Of a DNA stretch of 64,000 nt, positions 1 to 10,721 are shown piece after piece. Below the pieces are notes generated by a model. The model was not told where the DNA came from, made no database searches, and saw only the letters and a list, made by a program, of their open reading frames with translations. Positions within the stretch are counted from its first letter, which is position 1, and each line of letters opens with the position of its first letter. This stretch comes from Pseudorhodoferax sp. Leaf274 (lineage in GTDB: Bacteria > Pseudomonadota > Gammaproteobacteria > Burkholderiales > Burkholderiaceae_C), in assembly GCF_001422445.1 (NCBI RefSeq), contig NZ_LMNA01000001.1, forward strand, positions 852,735 to 916,734, written 5' to 3'. The translations under genes and the position numbers were made by a program.

Positions 1-557
1 ATCCAGGCGCGTTCCTCGGGAAGGAAGCCGCTGTTCTTCTGGTTGCTGCGCCAGTTCTTGAGGTCGATCTGCTGGTGGGCGATGTTGATGTCGCCGCACA
101 GGACGAACTCGCGCTCGCGCTTGAGCGCCACGAGGTAGGGGTCGAACAGGTCCAGGAAGCGGAACTTGGCGGCCTGGCGTTCCTCGCCCGAGGAGCCGCT
201 GGGGAAGTAGCAGCTGATCACCGACAGCTTGCGGCTGGGCGTGTCGAAGCGCAGCTCGATGTAGCGGCCTTCGTCGTCGAACTCGGGCGCACCGAAACCG
301 ATCCGTACGTCGCTCGGCACATGCCGGCTGTAGATCCCCACGCCGGAGTAGCCCTTCTTCTGCGCGAAGTGGAAGTAGCCTTGCAGCCCGGCCAGTTGCT
401 CGAACCGGCCTTGCACGTCGGGCAGCTGGGCCTTGACCTCCTGCACACAAATACAATCCGGGCCCGTTGCCGAGATCCAGGCTTCAACGCCCTTGGTCGT
501 GGCGGAACGGATGCCGTTGAGATTCAGGCTGGTCAACTTGAACAAGGAAGCTCCCAT
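1..557 (-). CDS. xth: Exodeoxyribonuclease III (partial, C-terminus beyond left edge)
   Basis: AP endonuclease and 3'-5' exonuclease of base-excision repair. About 185 N-terminal codons are present; the family usually runs to about 255-260, so the rest lies left of position 1. Marks of the endonuclease/exonuclease/phosphatase fold are SLNLNGIR near the N-terminus, ICVQEVKAQ with the metal-binding Glu, the [10 protein letters not shown] loop, and [17 protein letters not shown] used the ATG at 557-555, which has no clear ribosome site. The TTG at 545 (product begins [11 protein letters not shown]) has GGGAG five bases upstream and is about as likely. Divergent from pyrE, whose ATG at 556 overlaps this ATG on the other strand. 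Confidence 0.93.
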   Translation of the reverse strand, partial: MGASLFKLTSLNLNGIRSATTKGVEAWISATGPDCICVQEVKAQLPDVQGRFEQLAGLQGYFHFAQKKGYSGVGIYSRHVPSDVRIGFGAPEFDDEGRYIELRFDTPSRKLSVISCYFPSGSSGEERQAAKFRFLDLFDPYLVALKREREFVLCGDINIAHQQIDLKNWRSNQKNSGFLPEERAW

Positions 558-1272
558 GGTGGAACAAAGCGCCGGCGCGAAGGGCGCCGGCCAGAACGAT
601 CGACTGGCCCAGGACTTCGTGCGCTTCGCGGTCGAGGCCGGGGTGCTGCGCTTCGGGGAGTTCAAGACCAAGGCGGGCCGCATGAGCCCGTACTTCTTCA
701 ACGCGGGCCTGTTCGACGATGGCGCCAAGCTGGCCCGGCTCGCGCAATTTTATGCGTCGGCCCTGGAGGCCAGCGGCACCGAGTTCGACATGGTGTTCGG
801 CCCCGCCTACAAGGGCATCCCGCTGGCGGCGGCGCTGGCGGTGGAGTTCGCGCGGCGCGGCCGCAACCTGCCGTTCGCCTACAACCGCAAGGAAGCCAAG
901 GACCACGGCGAGGGCGGCACGCTGGTCGGCGCGCCGCTCAAGGGCCGCGTGCTGGTGGTGGACGACGTGATGTCGGCCGGCACCGCGGTGCGCGAGTCCA
1001 TCGCCATGATCCGTGCCGCCGGTGCCACGCCGCATGCCGTGGTGATCGCGCTGGACCGCCAGGAGATGGCGACCGAGGACGGCCGCGACGTGCCGCACAG
1101 CGCCGTGCAGTACGTGCGGCGCCAGCTGGGCCTGCAGGTCTGCGCCATCGCCCGCCTGGAAGACCTGCTGCAGTACCTGGCCGATGGCAGCCAGGCCGCG
1201 CTGGCCGAGCACCATGGCCGCGTGCTGGCCTACCGGCAGCGCTACGGCGTGCAGGAAGGCGCCGGCCAGTGA
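556..1272 (+). CDS. pyrE: Orotate phosphoribosyltransferase
   Basis: Joins orotate and PRPP to give orotidine 5'-monophosphate, the fifth step of pyrimidine synthesis; pyrF for the next step is at 45378. The product is 238 residues, slightly longer than the usual 210-230. The PRPP-binding signature [17 protein letters not shown] sits near residues 132-148, and the flexible-loop region [14 protein letters not shown] precedes it. The ATG at 556 has AAGGAAG at a good distance upstream, which sets the start. The stop overlaps the GTG start of the next gene (GTGA), suggesting translational coupling. Confidence 0.97.
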   Translation: MVEQSAGAKGAGQNDRLAQDFVRFAVEAGVLRFGEFKTKAGRMSPYFFNAGLFDDGAKLARLAQFYASALEASGTEFDMVFGPAYKGIPLAAALAVEFARRGRNLPFAYNRKEAKDHGEGGTLVGAPLKGRVLVVDDVMSAGTAVRESIAMIRAAGATPHAVVIALDRQEMATEDGRDVPHSAVQYVRRQLGLQVCAIARLEDLLQYLADGSQAALAEHHGRVLAYRQRYGVQEGAGQ

Positions 1273-1901
1273 GGCTGGTGCACGTCTGCGCCCTGTGGGG
1301 TGCCCTGGCCGGCCTGGCGCAGGCGCAGGGCATCTACACCTGCGTGGACGGGCAGGGCCGGCGCATCACTTCCGACCGGCCGATCAAGGAATGCATCGAC
1401 CGCGCGCAGAAGGAACTCAATCCCAGCGGCAGCGTGCGGCGCGAGGTCGGCCCGTCGTTGACGGCCAGCGAGCGCGCGCAGATCGAGGCGCGCGAGCGCA
1501 AGGCGGCCGAGGAGCAGGCCCGCGCCAACGAGGAGACGCGCCGCAGCCGCGCCATGCTGTCGCGCTACCGCGACCAGGCGGCGCACGACCGGGCGCGCGC
1601 CGAGGCGCTGGCTTCCGTCGACGGGGTGCTGGCGCTGGCCCAGCAGCGCATGCAGGCGCTGGCCCAGCAGCGCCAGCTGCTGGACCGCGAGCTGGAGTTC
1701 TACCCGAACGTGCAGCCCGAGAAGCTGCCGCCCAAGCTGCGCAGCCTGCTCGACGAGCACCGGGCCAGCGTGGCCGCGCAGCAGCGCGTGATCGCCGAGC
1801 AGGAGGCCGAGCGCAAGCGCGTGAACGACCGCTACGACGACGAGCTGGCCCGCCTGCGCCAGCTGTGGGCCGAGCAGACGCTGCCCGGCCGGCCGCGCTG
1901 A
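1269..1901 (+). CDS. DUF4124-type secreted protein with coiled coil
   Basis: A 210-residue protein of unknown function. The N-terminus (residues 1-19) is a cleavable signal peptide ending AQA, so it is probably periplasmic. Residues about 20-55 ([21 protein letters not shown]) look like the DUF4124 domain, a small Cys-containing fold. The rest is a long charged helix rich in Ala, Arg, Glu and Gln (about 65-200), likely a coiled coil. The GTG at 1269 overlaps the pyrE stop and has GGAAGG upstream. It ends 15 bases from the convergent gatB stop, and the gap holds the palindrome GGCCCGGGCC. The domain call rests on the pattern alone. Confidence 0.75.
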   Translation: MRLVHVCALWGALAGLAQAQGIYTCVDGQGRRITSDRPIKECIDRAQKELNPSGSVRREVGPSLTASERAQIEARERKAAEEQARANEETRRSRAMLSRYRDQAAHDRARAEALASVDGVLALAQQRMQALAQQRQLLDRELEFYPNVQPEKLPPKLRSLLDEHRASVAAQQRVIAEQEAERKRVNDRYDDELARLRQLWAEQTLPGRPR

Positions 1902-1916
1902 GCGCGGCCCGGGCCT

Positions 1917-3407
1917 TCAGCCCTCCAGCTTCTTGCGCAGCAGCGCGTTGACCTGGGCCGGGTTGGCCTTGCCCTTGCTCGCCTTCATGGCCTGGCCGAC
2001 CAGCGCGTTGAAGGCCTTGTCCTTGCCGGCCTTGAACTGCGCCACGTTGTCGGGGTTCGCGGCGATGACTTCGTCGAGGATCTTGTCGAGCGCGCCGTCG
2101 TCGTTCATCTGCTTGAGGCCCTTGGCCTCGATGATGGCGTCCACGTCCTGGCCGTCACCGGTCCACAGCGCGTCGAACACCTGGCGGGCGGCGTTGTTGG
2201 AGATGGTGCTGTCGGCGATGCGGCCCAGCAGCGCGGCCAGCTGGGCGGCCGAGACCGGCGCCTGGTCGATCGCCAGCTCGCCCGCGTTGAGCCGGCGCGA
2301 GATTTCGCCCATGACCCAGTTGCTGGCCAGCTTGGCCTGGCCGCTGGCCCGGGCGGCCTGCTCGAAGTAAGCGGATGTGGCCTTGCTCGCGGTCAGCTGC
2401 GCGGCGTCGTAGGCCGGCAGGCCGTAGTCGGCGACGAAGCGCTGCGCCATGGCGCGCGGCAGCTCGGGCATCTCGCTGCGCACCTGCTCCACCCATTCGG
2501 GCGCGATCACCAGCGGCGGCAGGTCCGGGTCGGGGAAGTAGCGGTAGTCGGCCGCGTCTTCCTTGGTGCGCATGGCGCGCGTCTCGCCCGTGTCGGGGTC
2601 GAACAGCACGGTGGCCTGCTGGATGGCCCGGCCGTCCTCGATCTCTTCGATCTGCCAGCGGATCTCGAAGTCGATGGCCTGCTGCATGAACTTGAAGCTG
2701 TTCAGGTTCTTGATCTCGCGCCGCGTGCCCAGCTTGGCGCCGGGCTTGCGCACGGAGACGTTGGCGTCGCAGCGGAAGCTGCCTTCCTGCATGTTGCCGT
2801 CGCAGATGCCGATCCAGGTGACGATCTTGTGCAACTCCTTGGCATAGGCCACGGCCTCGGCGGAGGAGCGGATGTCGGGCTCGGTCACGATCTCCAGCAG
2901 CGGCGTGCCGGCGCGGTTCAGGTCGATGCCCGATTGACCGATAAAGTCCTCGTGCAGCGACTTGCCGGCGTCTTCTTCCAGGTGCGCGCGCACCAGGCGC
3001 ACGGTCTTGTGCTCGTCGCCCAGGTAGAAGCCGACCGTGCCGCCCTGCACGACCGGGATCTCGTACTGGCTGATCTGGTAGCCCTTGGGCAGGTCGGGGT
3101 AGAAGTAGTTCTTGCGCGCGAAGATGCTGCGCGGGGCGATCGTCGAGCCCAGCGCCAGGCCGAGCCGGATGGCGCGTTCGACCGCGCCCTTGTTCATGAC
3201 GGGCAGCGTGCCGGGCAGCGCCAGGTCCACGGCGCAGGCCTGGGTGTTGGGCTCGGCGCCGAAGGCCGTGGACGCGCGGCTGAAGATCTTGCTGGCGGTG
3301 GACAGCTGGGCATGGGTCTCGAAGCCGATGATGACTTCATAGCCCTGCACCAGCGGGCCCGTCGGGCGGCCGGCCTGCGCGGCCTCGAATGCGTTGGTTT
3401 CGCTCAT
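1917..3407 (-). CDS. gatB: Asp/Glu-tRNA amidotransferase subunit B
   Basis: tRNA-binding and kinase subunit of the GatCAB amidotransferase, which converts Glu-tRNA(Gln) or Asp-tRNA(Asn) to the amidated forms. At 496 residues it is full length. The N-terminal catalytic region shows [13 protein letters not shown], the metal-site region [12 protein letters not shown], and [15 protein letters not shown]. The C-terminal YqeY-like tail ends in [15 protein letters not shown]. The start [11 protein letters not shown] was chosen over longer in-frame openings because GatB proteins begin a few residues before the [10 protein letters not shown] block. It follows gatA by two bases in one gatC-gatA-gatB operon. 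Confidence 0.97.
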   Translation of the reverse strand: MSETNAFEAAQAGRPTGPLVQGYEVIIGFETHAQLSTASKIFSRASTAFGAEPNTQACAVDLALPGTLPVMNKGAVERAIRLGLALGSTIAPRSIFARKNYFYPDLPKGYQISQYEIPVVQGGTVGFYLGDEHKTVRLVRAHLEEDAGKSLHEDFIGQSGIDLNRAGTPLLEIVTEPDIRSSAEAVAYAKELHKIVTWIGICDGNMQEGSFRCDANVSVRKPGAKLGTRREIKNLNSFKFMQQAIDFEIRWQIEEIEDGRAIQQATVLFDPDTGETRAMRTKEDAADYRYFPDPDLPPLVIAPEWVEQVRSEMPELPRAMAQRFVADYGLPAYDAAQLTASKATSAYFEQAARASGQAKLASNWVMGEISRRLNAGELAIDQAPVSAAQLAALLGRIADSTISNNAARQVFDALWTGDGQDVDAIIEAKGLKQMNDDGALDKILDEVIAANPDNVAQFKAGKDKAFNALVGQAMKASKGKANPAQVNALLRKKLEG

Positions 3408-3409
3408 GG

Positions 3410-4876
3410 TCAGAAGCCCTCCGGCGTGCGGAGGTGGAAGTCGGTGGCCTGCTGCAAGCGGTGTGCCGCGTTGAGCAGCTTCGCCTCGGCGAAGTAGTTG
3501 CCGATCAGCTGCAGGCCCACGGGCATGTTGCCCTCGCCGAAGCCTGCCGGCAGGCTCATGCCGGGCAGGCCGGCCAGCGAGCCGGGCAGGGTGTAGATGT
3601 CGGCCAGGTAGTTGGCGACCGGGTCGTCGGCCTTGTCGCCGAGCTTCCAGGCCACGGTGGGTGCCACCGGGCCGGCGATCAGGTCGCAAGCCTGGAAGGC
3701 CTGCTGGAAGTCGTCGGCGATCATGCGGCGGATCTGCTGCGCCTTGAGGTAGTAGGCGTCGTAGTAGCCGTGGCTCAGCACATAGGTGCCGACCATGATG
3801 CGGCGCTTGACCTCGTCGCCGAAGCCCTCGGCGCGCGTCTTCTTGTACATGTCCAGCAGGTCGCCGTACTGGGCGGCGCGGTGGCCGAACTTGACGCCGT
3901 CGAAGCGGCTCAGGTTGGAGCTGGCCTCGGCCGGCGCGATGATGTAGTAGACCGGGATGGCCAGCTCGGTGCGCGGCAGCGAGATCTCGACCAGGCGGGC
4001 GCCGAGCTTCTCGTACTGCTGGAGCGCGGCATCCAGCGCGGCGCGCACGTCGGCTGCGAGGCCGTCGCCGAAGAACTCCTTGGGCACGCCGATGCGCAGG
4101 CCATCCAGGCTGTCGTTCAGGTTGCGGCTGTAGTCCTCGGCCGGGCGGTCCAGCGAGGTCGAGTCGCGGTCCAGGTCGGGGCCGCAGATGGCCGAGAGCA
4201 GCAGCGCGCAGTCTTCGGCGCTGCGTGCCATCGGGCCGGCCTGGTCCAGGCTGGAGGCGAAGGCCACCATGCCGTAGCGCGAGGCGCGGCCATAGGTCGG
4301 CTTGATGCCCGTGACACCGCAGAAGGCGGCGGGCTGGCGGATCGAGCCGCCGGTGTCGGTGCCCGTCACGGCCGGCGCCAGCCGCGCGGCCACGGCCGCG
4401 GCGCTGCCGCCCGAGGAGCCGCCCGGGATGCGCGTGGCGTCCCAGGGGTTCTGCACGGCGCCGTAGGCCGAGTTCTCGTTGGACGAGCCCATGGCGAACT
4501 CGTCGCAGTTGAGCTTGCCCAGCGTGACGGCGCCGGCCGCGGCCAGGCGCGCCACGGTGGTGGCGTCGAACGGGGAGCGGTAGCCCGCGAGCATCTTCGA
4601 GCCGGCCGTGGTCGGGAAGTCGCGCGTGACGAAGATGTCCTTGTGCGCGATGGGCACGCCGGCCAGCGGGCTGGCCGTTCCGGCGGCAATCGCCGCGTCG
4701 GCCGCGCGCGCCTGGGCCAGCGTGGCCTCGGGGTCGGTGGCGACGAAGGCGTTGAGGCCGCGGTGCTGTTCGATGCGGGCCAGGAAATGCTGGGCTGCCT
4801 CAACGGCGGAGAGTTCGCGGGACTGGATGCGGGCCGCGATGGCGGCCACGGAGGCCTGGGTCAGATCAAAAGCCAT
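3410..4876 (-). CDS. gatA: Asp/Glu-tRNA amidotransferase subunit A
   Basis: Glutaminase subunit of GatCAB; it releases ammonia from glutamine, which tunnels to GatB. At 488 residues it is the usual length for an amidase-signature enzyme. The Ser-cisSer-Lys machinery is visible: the Lys in PIAHKDIF, and the glycine/serine-rich signature [17 protein letters not shown] followed by [15 protein letters not shown]. It lies between gatC (7-base gap) and gatB (2-base gap), as expected for a complex made in equal amounts. Confidence 0.98.
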   Translation of the reverse strand: MAFDLTQASVAAIAARIQSRELSAVEAAQHFLARIEQHRGLNAFVATDPEATLAQARAADAAIAAGTASPLAGVPIAHKDIFVTRDFPTTAGSKMLAGYRSPFDATTVARLAAAGAVTLGKLNCDEFAMGSSNENSAYGAVQNPWDATRIPGGSSGGSAAAVAARLAPAVTGTDTGGSIRQPAAFCGVTGIKPTYGRASRYGMVAFASSLDQAGPMARSAEDCALLLSAICGPDLDRDSTSLDRPAEDYSRNLNDSLDGLRIGVPKEFFGDGLAADVRAALDAALQQYEKLGARLVEISLPRTELAIPVYYIIAPAEASSNLSRFDGVKFGHRAAQYGDLLDMYKKTRAEGFGDEVKRRIMVGTYVLSHGYYDAYYLKAQQIRRMIADDFQQAFQACDLIAGPVAPTVAWKLGDKADDPVANYLADIYTLPGSLAGLPGMSLPAGFGEGNMPVGLQLIGNYFAEAKLLNAAHRLQQATDFHLRTPEGF

Positions 4877-4883
4877 GGCGTAC

Positions 4884-5183
4884 TTACTCGATCACCTTGG
4901 GCACGAGGAACAGGCCGTTCTCCACGGCCGGCGCGCTGCGCTGGTTGGCCTCGCGCGCATCGGGTTCGCTGACGGCGTCCTCGCGCAGGCGCAGCGTCAC
5001 GTCGGACACCACGTCCGCCGGGTGCGCCAGCGGCACCACGCCGGTGGTGTCCACCGCCCGCATGCGTTCGACGATGTCGAAGAAGCCATTGATCTGGCCG
5101 AGCATGCGCGCACGCTCGGCATCGTGCAGTTCCAGCCGCGCCAGGTTGGCGATGCGCGAGATGTCGTCAGAGGTCAGTGCCAT
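4884..5183 (-). CDS. gatC: Asp/Glu-tRNA amidotransferase subunit C
   Basis: Small subunit (99 residues) that wraps around and stabilises GatA in the GatCAB complex. Typical features are the N-terminal helix [18 protein letters not shown], a middle [23 protein letters not shown], and the C-terminal LREDAVSE segment ending in LFLVPKVIE. It is the first gene of the minus-strand gat operon. A 204-base divergent region separates it from mreB and holds a TATTAT/GATAAT element that could serve both directions. Confidence 0.95.
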   Translation of the reverse strand: MALTSDDISRIANLARLELHDAERARMLGQINGFFDIVERMRAVDTTGVVPLAHPADVVSDVTLRLREDAVSEPDAREANQRSAPAVENGLFLVPKVIE

Positions 5184-5256
5184 GGAAAAATTGCAAGCAG
5201 AAAGGTCGCGGAAACGGCGTGCCGCAAGGCTTTGCAGCGGGTTTTCACGGGGGGAT

Positions 5257-5270
5257 CGGGTATTATCCCG
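5257..5270. promoter_or_regulatory. Possible shared -10 region between gatC and mreB
   Basis: CGGG and CCCG arms flank TATTAT on the plus strand, which reads GATAAT on the minus strand. It is the only AT-rich hexamer of this quality in the GC-rich gatC-mreB gap. It would place transcript starts about 70 bases before gatC and about 115 before mreB. No good -35 lies at 16-18 bases on either side. A separate TTGACG at 5290-5295 with TATCCA at 5312-5317 is an alternative mreB promoter. Confidence 0.35.
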
Positions 5271-5303
5271 CCTTTGCGCGAGGGCCGGTTTGACGCTGCC
5301 TGA

Positions 5304-6431
<1,128 letters not shown>

Positions 6432-6447
6432 GTCCCAGGGGTAGGCG

Positions 6448-7392
6448 ATGCCACTCGGTACGCTGGACAGAACCCCGCCACCGTTCTTCAAGCAGGGCCC
6501 GTCCGCGCTCACCAAGCTCATGGTGTTCAGCGCGGTGGCCCTGTTCCTGATGGTGGCCGATGCGCGCTTCGCGCTGATGCGGCCGTTGCGCGCGGCCGTC
6601 GCCACCGTGCTGTATCCCGTGCAATGGGCCGCGCTGGGGCCGGTGCGCCTGGTGCAGGGCGGGCGCGGCTACATGGACAGCCTGACCGAGGTGCAGGCCC
6701 GTGCCGATGCCGCCGAGCGGCGCATGGCAGAGCAGTCGCAGCGCGCCGGCCAGTCCGACCTGCTGCAGCTGGAGAACGCGCAGCTGCGCAGCCTGCTGGG
6801 CCTGCGCGAGCGGCTCACCACGCCGGGCCAGGCGGCCGAGGTGCTCTACGACGCGGCCGACCCCTATGTGCGCAAGGTCGTCATCGACCGCGGCCTCACG
6901 CATGGCGTGGTGGCCGGCGCGCCCGTGCTCGACGCCGGTGGCGTGCTGGGCCAGGTCACGCGCGTGCTGCCGCTGGTCAGCGAGGTCACGCTGCTGATCG
7001 ACCGCGACCAGGCCATCCCCGTGCTCAACGCGCGTACCGGCGCGCGCAGCGTGGCCTATGGCAACCCGGGCTACCTGGGCGGCGTGCTGGAGCTGCGCTT
7101 CATGGCCGGCAACTCCGATGTGCAGGCCGGCGACCTGCTGACCACCAGCGGCGTCGACGGCGTCTATCCCGGCGGCCTGCGCGTGGCCGTGGTGGAGGCG
7201 GTGGAGCGCCAGGCCGATTCCACCTTCGCGCGCATCTACTGCCGGCCGCTGGCGCAGCTGACCGGCGTGCGCCATGTGATGGTGCTCGAGCCGCTGCGCC
7301 CGGCGGCCGAGGCGGCCATGGCCGACGCGCCAGCGGCCAAGGCGTCGGCGCCCGCTGCGAAAGCGCCTGCATCCAAGGGGGCCGCCAAATGA
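6448..7392 (+). CDS. mreC: Rod shape-determining protein MreC
   Basis: Bitopic inner-membrane protein that links MreB to the periplasmic elongation machinery and activates PBP2. At 314 residues it has a short cytoplasmic lead, one membrane helix (about 25-45), a periplasmic coiled coil (about 70-110, [18 protein letters not shown]), then the two beta-barrel lobes with [16 protein letters not shown] and [17 protein letters not shown]. The C-terminal tail is a low-complexity Ala/Lys run, common in this lineage. The stop overlaps the mreD start (ATGA). Confidence 0.96.
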   Translation: MPLGTLDRTPPPFFKQGPSALTKLMVFSAVALFLMVADARFALMRPLRAAVATVLYPVQWAALGPVRLVQGGRGYMDSLTEVQARADAAERRMAEQSQRAGQSDLLQLENAQLRSLLGLRERLTTPGQAAEVLYDAADPYVRKVVIDRGLTHGVVAGAPVLDAGGVLGQVTRVLPLVSEVTLLIDRDQAIPVLNARTGARSVAYGNPGYLGGVLELRFMAGNSDVQAGDLLTTSGVDGVYPGGLRVAVVEAVERQADSTFARIYCRPLAQLTGVRHVMVLEPLRPAAEAAMADAPAAKASAPAAKAPASKGAAK

Positions 7393-7919
7393 TCATGCGC
7401 CCCGGCCAGCAACTGCTGCTGCCGGCCAGCCCGGTCTTCATCTGGAGCAGCCTGGTCGTCGCGCTGTTGCTCAACATGGTCCAGAACATGGGCCTGTGGG
7501 GCCGCGCAGCCTGGGTGCCCGACCTCGTGGCCGTGGTGCTGGTGTTCTGGACCGTGCACCAGCCGCTGCGCGTGGGCGTGGGCACGGCCTTCGTGTTCGG
7601 CCTGTGCATGGACGTGCACCAGGCTTCCTGGCTGGGCCAGCATGCGCTGGCCTACACGGTGCTGAGCTATCTGGCGATCGCCATCCACCGGCGGCTGCTG
7701 TGGTTCAGCGTGCCGTCGCAGGCGATGCAGGTGCTGCCGCTGTTCGTGGTCGCGCATGCCATCGAATGGGTGCTGCGCCTGCTGGGCGGCGGCATCTTCC
7801 CGGGCTGGTGGATGCTGCTGACCCCGCTGATCGAGGCGGCGCTGTGGCCCGTGGTCAGCGTGGCCTTGCTGCTGCCGCAGCGGCGCGCGCCCGATCCGGA
7901 CGACAATCGTCCGCTTTGA
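7389..7919 (+). CDS. mreD: Rod shape-determining protein MreD
   Basis: Integral inner-membrane component of the elongasome, 176 residues, with about five hydrophobic segments from VFIWSSLVVALLLNMV to VVSVALLLPQRR. Sequence conservation in the family is low, but size, topology and position between mreC and mrdA identify it. The ATG at 7389 overlaps the mreC stop by four bases; a second ATG two codons on is a possible alternative start. Confidence 0.93.
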   Translation: MIMRPGQQLLLPASPVFIWSSLVVALLLNMVQNMGLWGRAAWVPDLVAVVLVFWTVHQPLRVGVGTAFVFGLCMDVHQASWLGQHALAYTVLSYLAIAIHRRLLWFSVPSQAMQVLPLFVVAHAIEWVLRLLGGGIFPGWWMLLTPLIEAALWPVVSVALLLPQRRAPDPDDNRPL

Positions 7920-7944
7920 GGCCTGTCCTCGACGCGCCACCAGC

Positions 7945-9990
7945 ATGACCGAGTTCAAGGACGTCGAACGCGAGATCGCCGGCTTCCGCCGCCGGCTGGT
8001 CGTGATCGGCCTGCTGGTGCTGCTGGCCTTCGGCGGGCTGTTCGCGCGGCTGGTGGTGCTGCAGGTGGGGCGCCACGACGACCTGCGTGCCCAGGCCGAG
8101 CGCAACCGCACGGCCATCGTGCCGGTGGCGCCCACGCGCGGCCACATCCTGGACCGCAATGGCGTGGTGCTGGCCAGCAACTACTCGGCCTACACGCTGG
8201 AGATCACCCCGTCCAAGGTCGGCCCGCTGGACCCGGCGATCGACGCGCTGTCCGAAGTCATCGAGATCACGCCGCGCGACCGCCGGCGCTTTCGCAAGCT
8301 GCTCGACGAGTCGCGCAACTTCGAGTCGCTGCCGATCCGCACGCGGCTGTCGGACGAAGAGGTGGCGCGCTTCGCGGCCCAGCGCTACCGCTTCCCGGGG
8401 ATGGACATCAAGGCGCGGCTGTTCCGCTACTACCCGCAGGGCGAGCTCGGCGCCCATGTGGTGGGCTACATCGGCCGCATCAACGCGGCCGAGAAGACGC
8501 GCCTGGAAGAGACCGACGACGAGGGCAACTACAAGGGCACGGAATACATCGGCAAGCTCGGCATCGAGCAGAGCTACGAGGCCGAGCTGCACGGCAAGAC
8601 CGGAGTCGAGCAGATCGAGACCTCGGCCGGCGGCCGCGCCGTGCGGCGCCTGGCCAGCAGCAAGGCCACGCCGGGCAATACCGTGGTGCTGTCGATCGAT
8701 GCGCGGCTGCAAAAGCTCGTCGAGGAGCTGTATGGCGAGCGCCGCGGCGCGCTGGTGGCGCTGGATCCCAAGACCGGCGAGGTGCTGGCCTTCGTCAGCA
8801 AGCCGACCTACGACCCCAACCTGTTCGTCGAAGGCATCGACCAGGAAAGCTGGACCGCGCTGAGCGAATCCATGGCCCGGCCGTTGCTCAACCGCGCGCT
8901 GCGCGGCACCTACCCGCCGGGATCGACCTACAAGCCCTTCATGGGCCTGGCGGCGCTGGAGACCGGCAAGCGCCGGCCGGGCGACATCACCAACGACGCC
9001 GGCTCCTGGACCTTTGGCGGCCACACCTACCGCAGCCATGGCGACGGCGGCCTGGGGGCGGTGGACATGCACCGCAGCATCGTGAAGTCCAGCAACGTGT
9101 ATTACTACGCGCTGGCCAACGACATGGGCGTGGACGCCATCCACGACTTCATGGCGCCGCTGACCTTCGGCCAGACCACAGGGCTGGACCTCAACGGTGA
9201 GGTGCGCGGCGTGCTGCCCAGCCAGGCCTGGAAGCGCAAGGCCTACCGCCGGCCCGAGCACCAGAAGTGGTATGCGGGCGAGACCATCTCGCTGGGCATC
9301 GGCCAGGGCTACAACACCTTCACCATGCTGCAGCTGGCGCAGGCCACGTCCATCCTGGCCAACAACGGTGTCAAGCACCAGCCGCACCTGGCGCTGGCCG
9401 TGGAGGACAGCGTGACCGGCGAGCGGCGCCCGGTGGTGCGCGAGCCTGGCGTGAACCTCAACTACAAGCCCGAGAACGTGGCGATCATCCGGCGCGCGCT
9501 GGTCGGCGTGACGCAGGAGGGAACGGCCACGCGCGTGTTCTCGGGTGCCGCCTACCTGTCGGGCGGCAAGACCGGCACGGCGCAGGCCGTGACCATCGGC
9601 CAGAAGAGCAAGTACAACGCCGCGGCGCTGGCCGAGTACCAGCGCGACCACGCGCTGTACATGGCCTTCGCGCCGGCCGACAAGCCCACCATCGCGCTGG
9701 CGCTGATCGTCGAGAACGCAGGCTGGGGTGCCGAGGCGGCTGCGCCGATCGCGCGCCGGGTCTTCGATTTCTGGGTGGCTGGGCTGTACCCCAGCGAGGC
9801 CGACCTGGCCCATGTGCGCGCCGGCAAGGGCGGGCCGCCGGTGGGCAAGCCGCGGCCGATCGCCGAGGTGCCCGACCTGCCGGCGCCGCCGTCCGTGGGC
9901 GGGTCCATGGCCGAGGCTGCGCCAGAGTCGGCGCCAGCGCCGGGTCCGGTGCAGCTGGCGCAGACGCGCGCATCCGCCGTCGCGCGCTAG
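7945..9990 (+). CDS. mrdA: Penicillin-binding protein 2 (peptidoglycan transpeptidase)
   Basis: Elongation-specific DD-transpeptidase. It is 681 residues with an N-terminal membrane helix (about 20-40), a pedestal domain and a transpeptidase domain. The three active-site motifs are intact: Ser327-x-x-Lys330 in PPGSTYKPF, Ser382-Ser383-Asn384, and Lys542-Thr543-Gly544 in GGKTGTAQ. A Pro/Ala-rich tail follows residue 620. It ends the mre operon here. rodA, the glycosyltransferase partner often found next, is not present downstream; an oppositely oriented unknown gene follows instead. Confidence 0.97.
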   Translation: MTEFKDVEREIAGFRRRLVVIGLLVLLAFGGLFARLVVLQVGRHDDLRAQAERNRTAIVPVAPTRGHILDRNGVVLASNYSAYTLEITPSKVGPLDPAIDALSEVIEITPRDRRRFRKLLDESRNFESLPIRTRLSDEEVARFAAQRYRFPGMDIKARLFRYYPQGELGAHVVGYIGRINAAEKTRLEETDDEGNYKGTEYIGKLGIEQSYEAELHGKTGVEQIETSAGGRAVRRLASSKATPGNTVVLSIDARLQKLVEELYGERRGALVALDPKTGEVLAFVSKPTYDPNLFVEGIDQESWTALSESMARPLLNRALRGTYPPGSTYKPFMGLAALETGKRRPGDITNDAGSWTFGGHTYRSHGDGGLGAVDMHRSIVKSSNVYYYALANDMGVDAIHDFMAPLTFGQTTGLDLNGEVRGVLPSQAWKRKAYRRPEHQKWYAGETISLGIGQGYNTFTMLQLAQATSILANNGVKHQPHLALAVEDSVTGERRPVVREPGVNLNYKPENVAIIRRALVGVTQEGTATRVFSGAAYLSGGKTGTAQAVTIGQKSKYNAAALAEYQRDHALYMAFAPADKPTIALALIVENAGWGAEAAAPIARRVFDFWVAGLYPSEADLAHVRAGKGGPPVGKPRPIAEVPDLPAPPSVGGSMAEAAPESAPAPGPVQLAQTRASAVAR

Positions 9991-10000
9991 ATTCCAGACG

Positions 10001-10028
10001 GCCAAAAAAAACGCCGCAAAAGCGGCGT
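10001..10028 (-). terminator. Intrinsic terminator for the minus-strand gene ending at 10186
   Basis: Inverted repeat ACGCCGC-AAAA-GCGGCGT at 10011-10028. On the minus strand it is followed by a run of eight T (plus-strand A run ending at 10011). It lies about 160 bases past the stop of the 10186-10641 gene. Outer arms TTCCAGA/TCTGGAA (about 9993-10041) could extend the stem. The plus strand lacks a T run, so it would stop mrdA transcripts only weakly. Confidence 0.75.
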
Positions 10029-10185
10029 CTTGAATCTGGAACATCTCGTGCGGATGTCTGAGCGATGTCTTGGAATGGTTTGAATGTCTCCTCGGACCTC
10101 TCGCGCCCGGTCGGCGCAGGCCGTCGAGCAACACAAAGGACTTTAGGACAATTTGTCGCTTGCCATCATCGGGATTTACCCTGCG

Positions 10186-10641
10186 TCAGTTTGCTGTCAG
10201 CGAATGCGGCAGGGTCTCCGGTCCGGTGGTGAACTGCAGCGCCTGTTCGGCCATGAAGTCGCTGAGGCTGTAGTCGTCGGCACGTTCGTGCTGGGCCGCC
10301 TCGGCATCGCGGCGCTGCGTTTGCGCCAGCAGCGACTTCAACGCCATGGCCGTGCCGGGGTCGAGTGCGCGCTCGCATTCGCGCAGGGCCTGGGCCACCT
10401 CGTCCGCCACGAGATGGGCCTTGGCGGGATTGCGGTACTCCAGCGCCCGCGTGAGACGCTGCACCACGCGGCGCGTCGGCAGGAACTTGCTGCGCGCGAA
10501 TTCGGGGCTCAGCCGGCTGAGCAGCAGCGACAGGCCGCCGGCGGCGATCTGCATCTGCGTGAGCCCGGCGTCCTGGGTGATCCGGGGCAGCAGCAGGTCG
10601 GTGTTCCAGGGGCTTTCTTGTTGCAGCAGCGGCGGTTCCAT
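10186..10641 (-). CDS. Unrecognised protein, 151 residues
   Basis: I do not recognise this family. The product has no signal peptide or membrane segment and is predicted mostly helical from its pattern, with Leu/Ala/Arg-rich stretches such as IAAGGLSLLLSRLSPEFARSK and VVQRLTRALEYRNPAKAHLVADE. Codon use matches the neighbours and a strong terminator lies downstream, so I take it as real. The start is the ATG giving MEPPLLQQESPW; no clear ribosome site is seen. It stands alone between mrdA (convergent) and the Lrp/AsnC gene, which points the same way 80 bases upstream. Confidence 0.65.
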   Translation of the reverse strand: MEPPLLQQESPWNTDLLLPRITQDAGLTQMQIAAGGLSLLLSRLSPEFARSKFLPTRRVVQRLTRALEYRNPAKAHLVADEVAQALRECERALDPGTAMALKSLLAQTQRRDAEAAQHERADDYSLSDFMAEQALQFTTGPETLPHSLTAN

Positions 10642-10721
10642 GGCGGCCGATTCTAGGAATGCCGTGCCGGCCCAATCGGTCGGCAAGCGGGGAAAAGCCT
10701 GGCTTTTGCCGGCTTCGGGCG

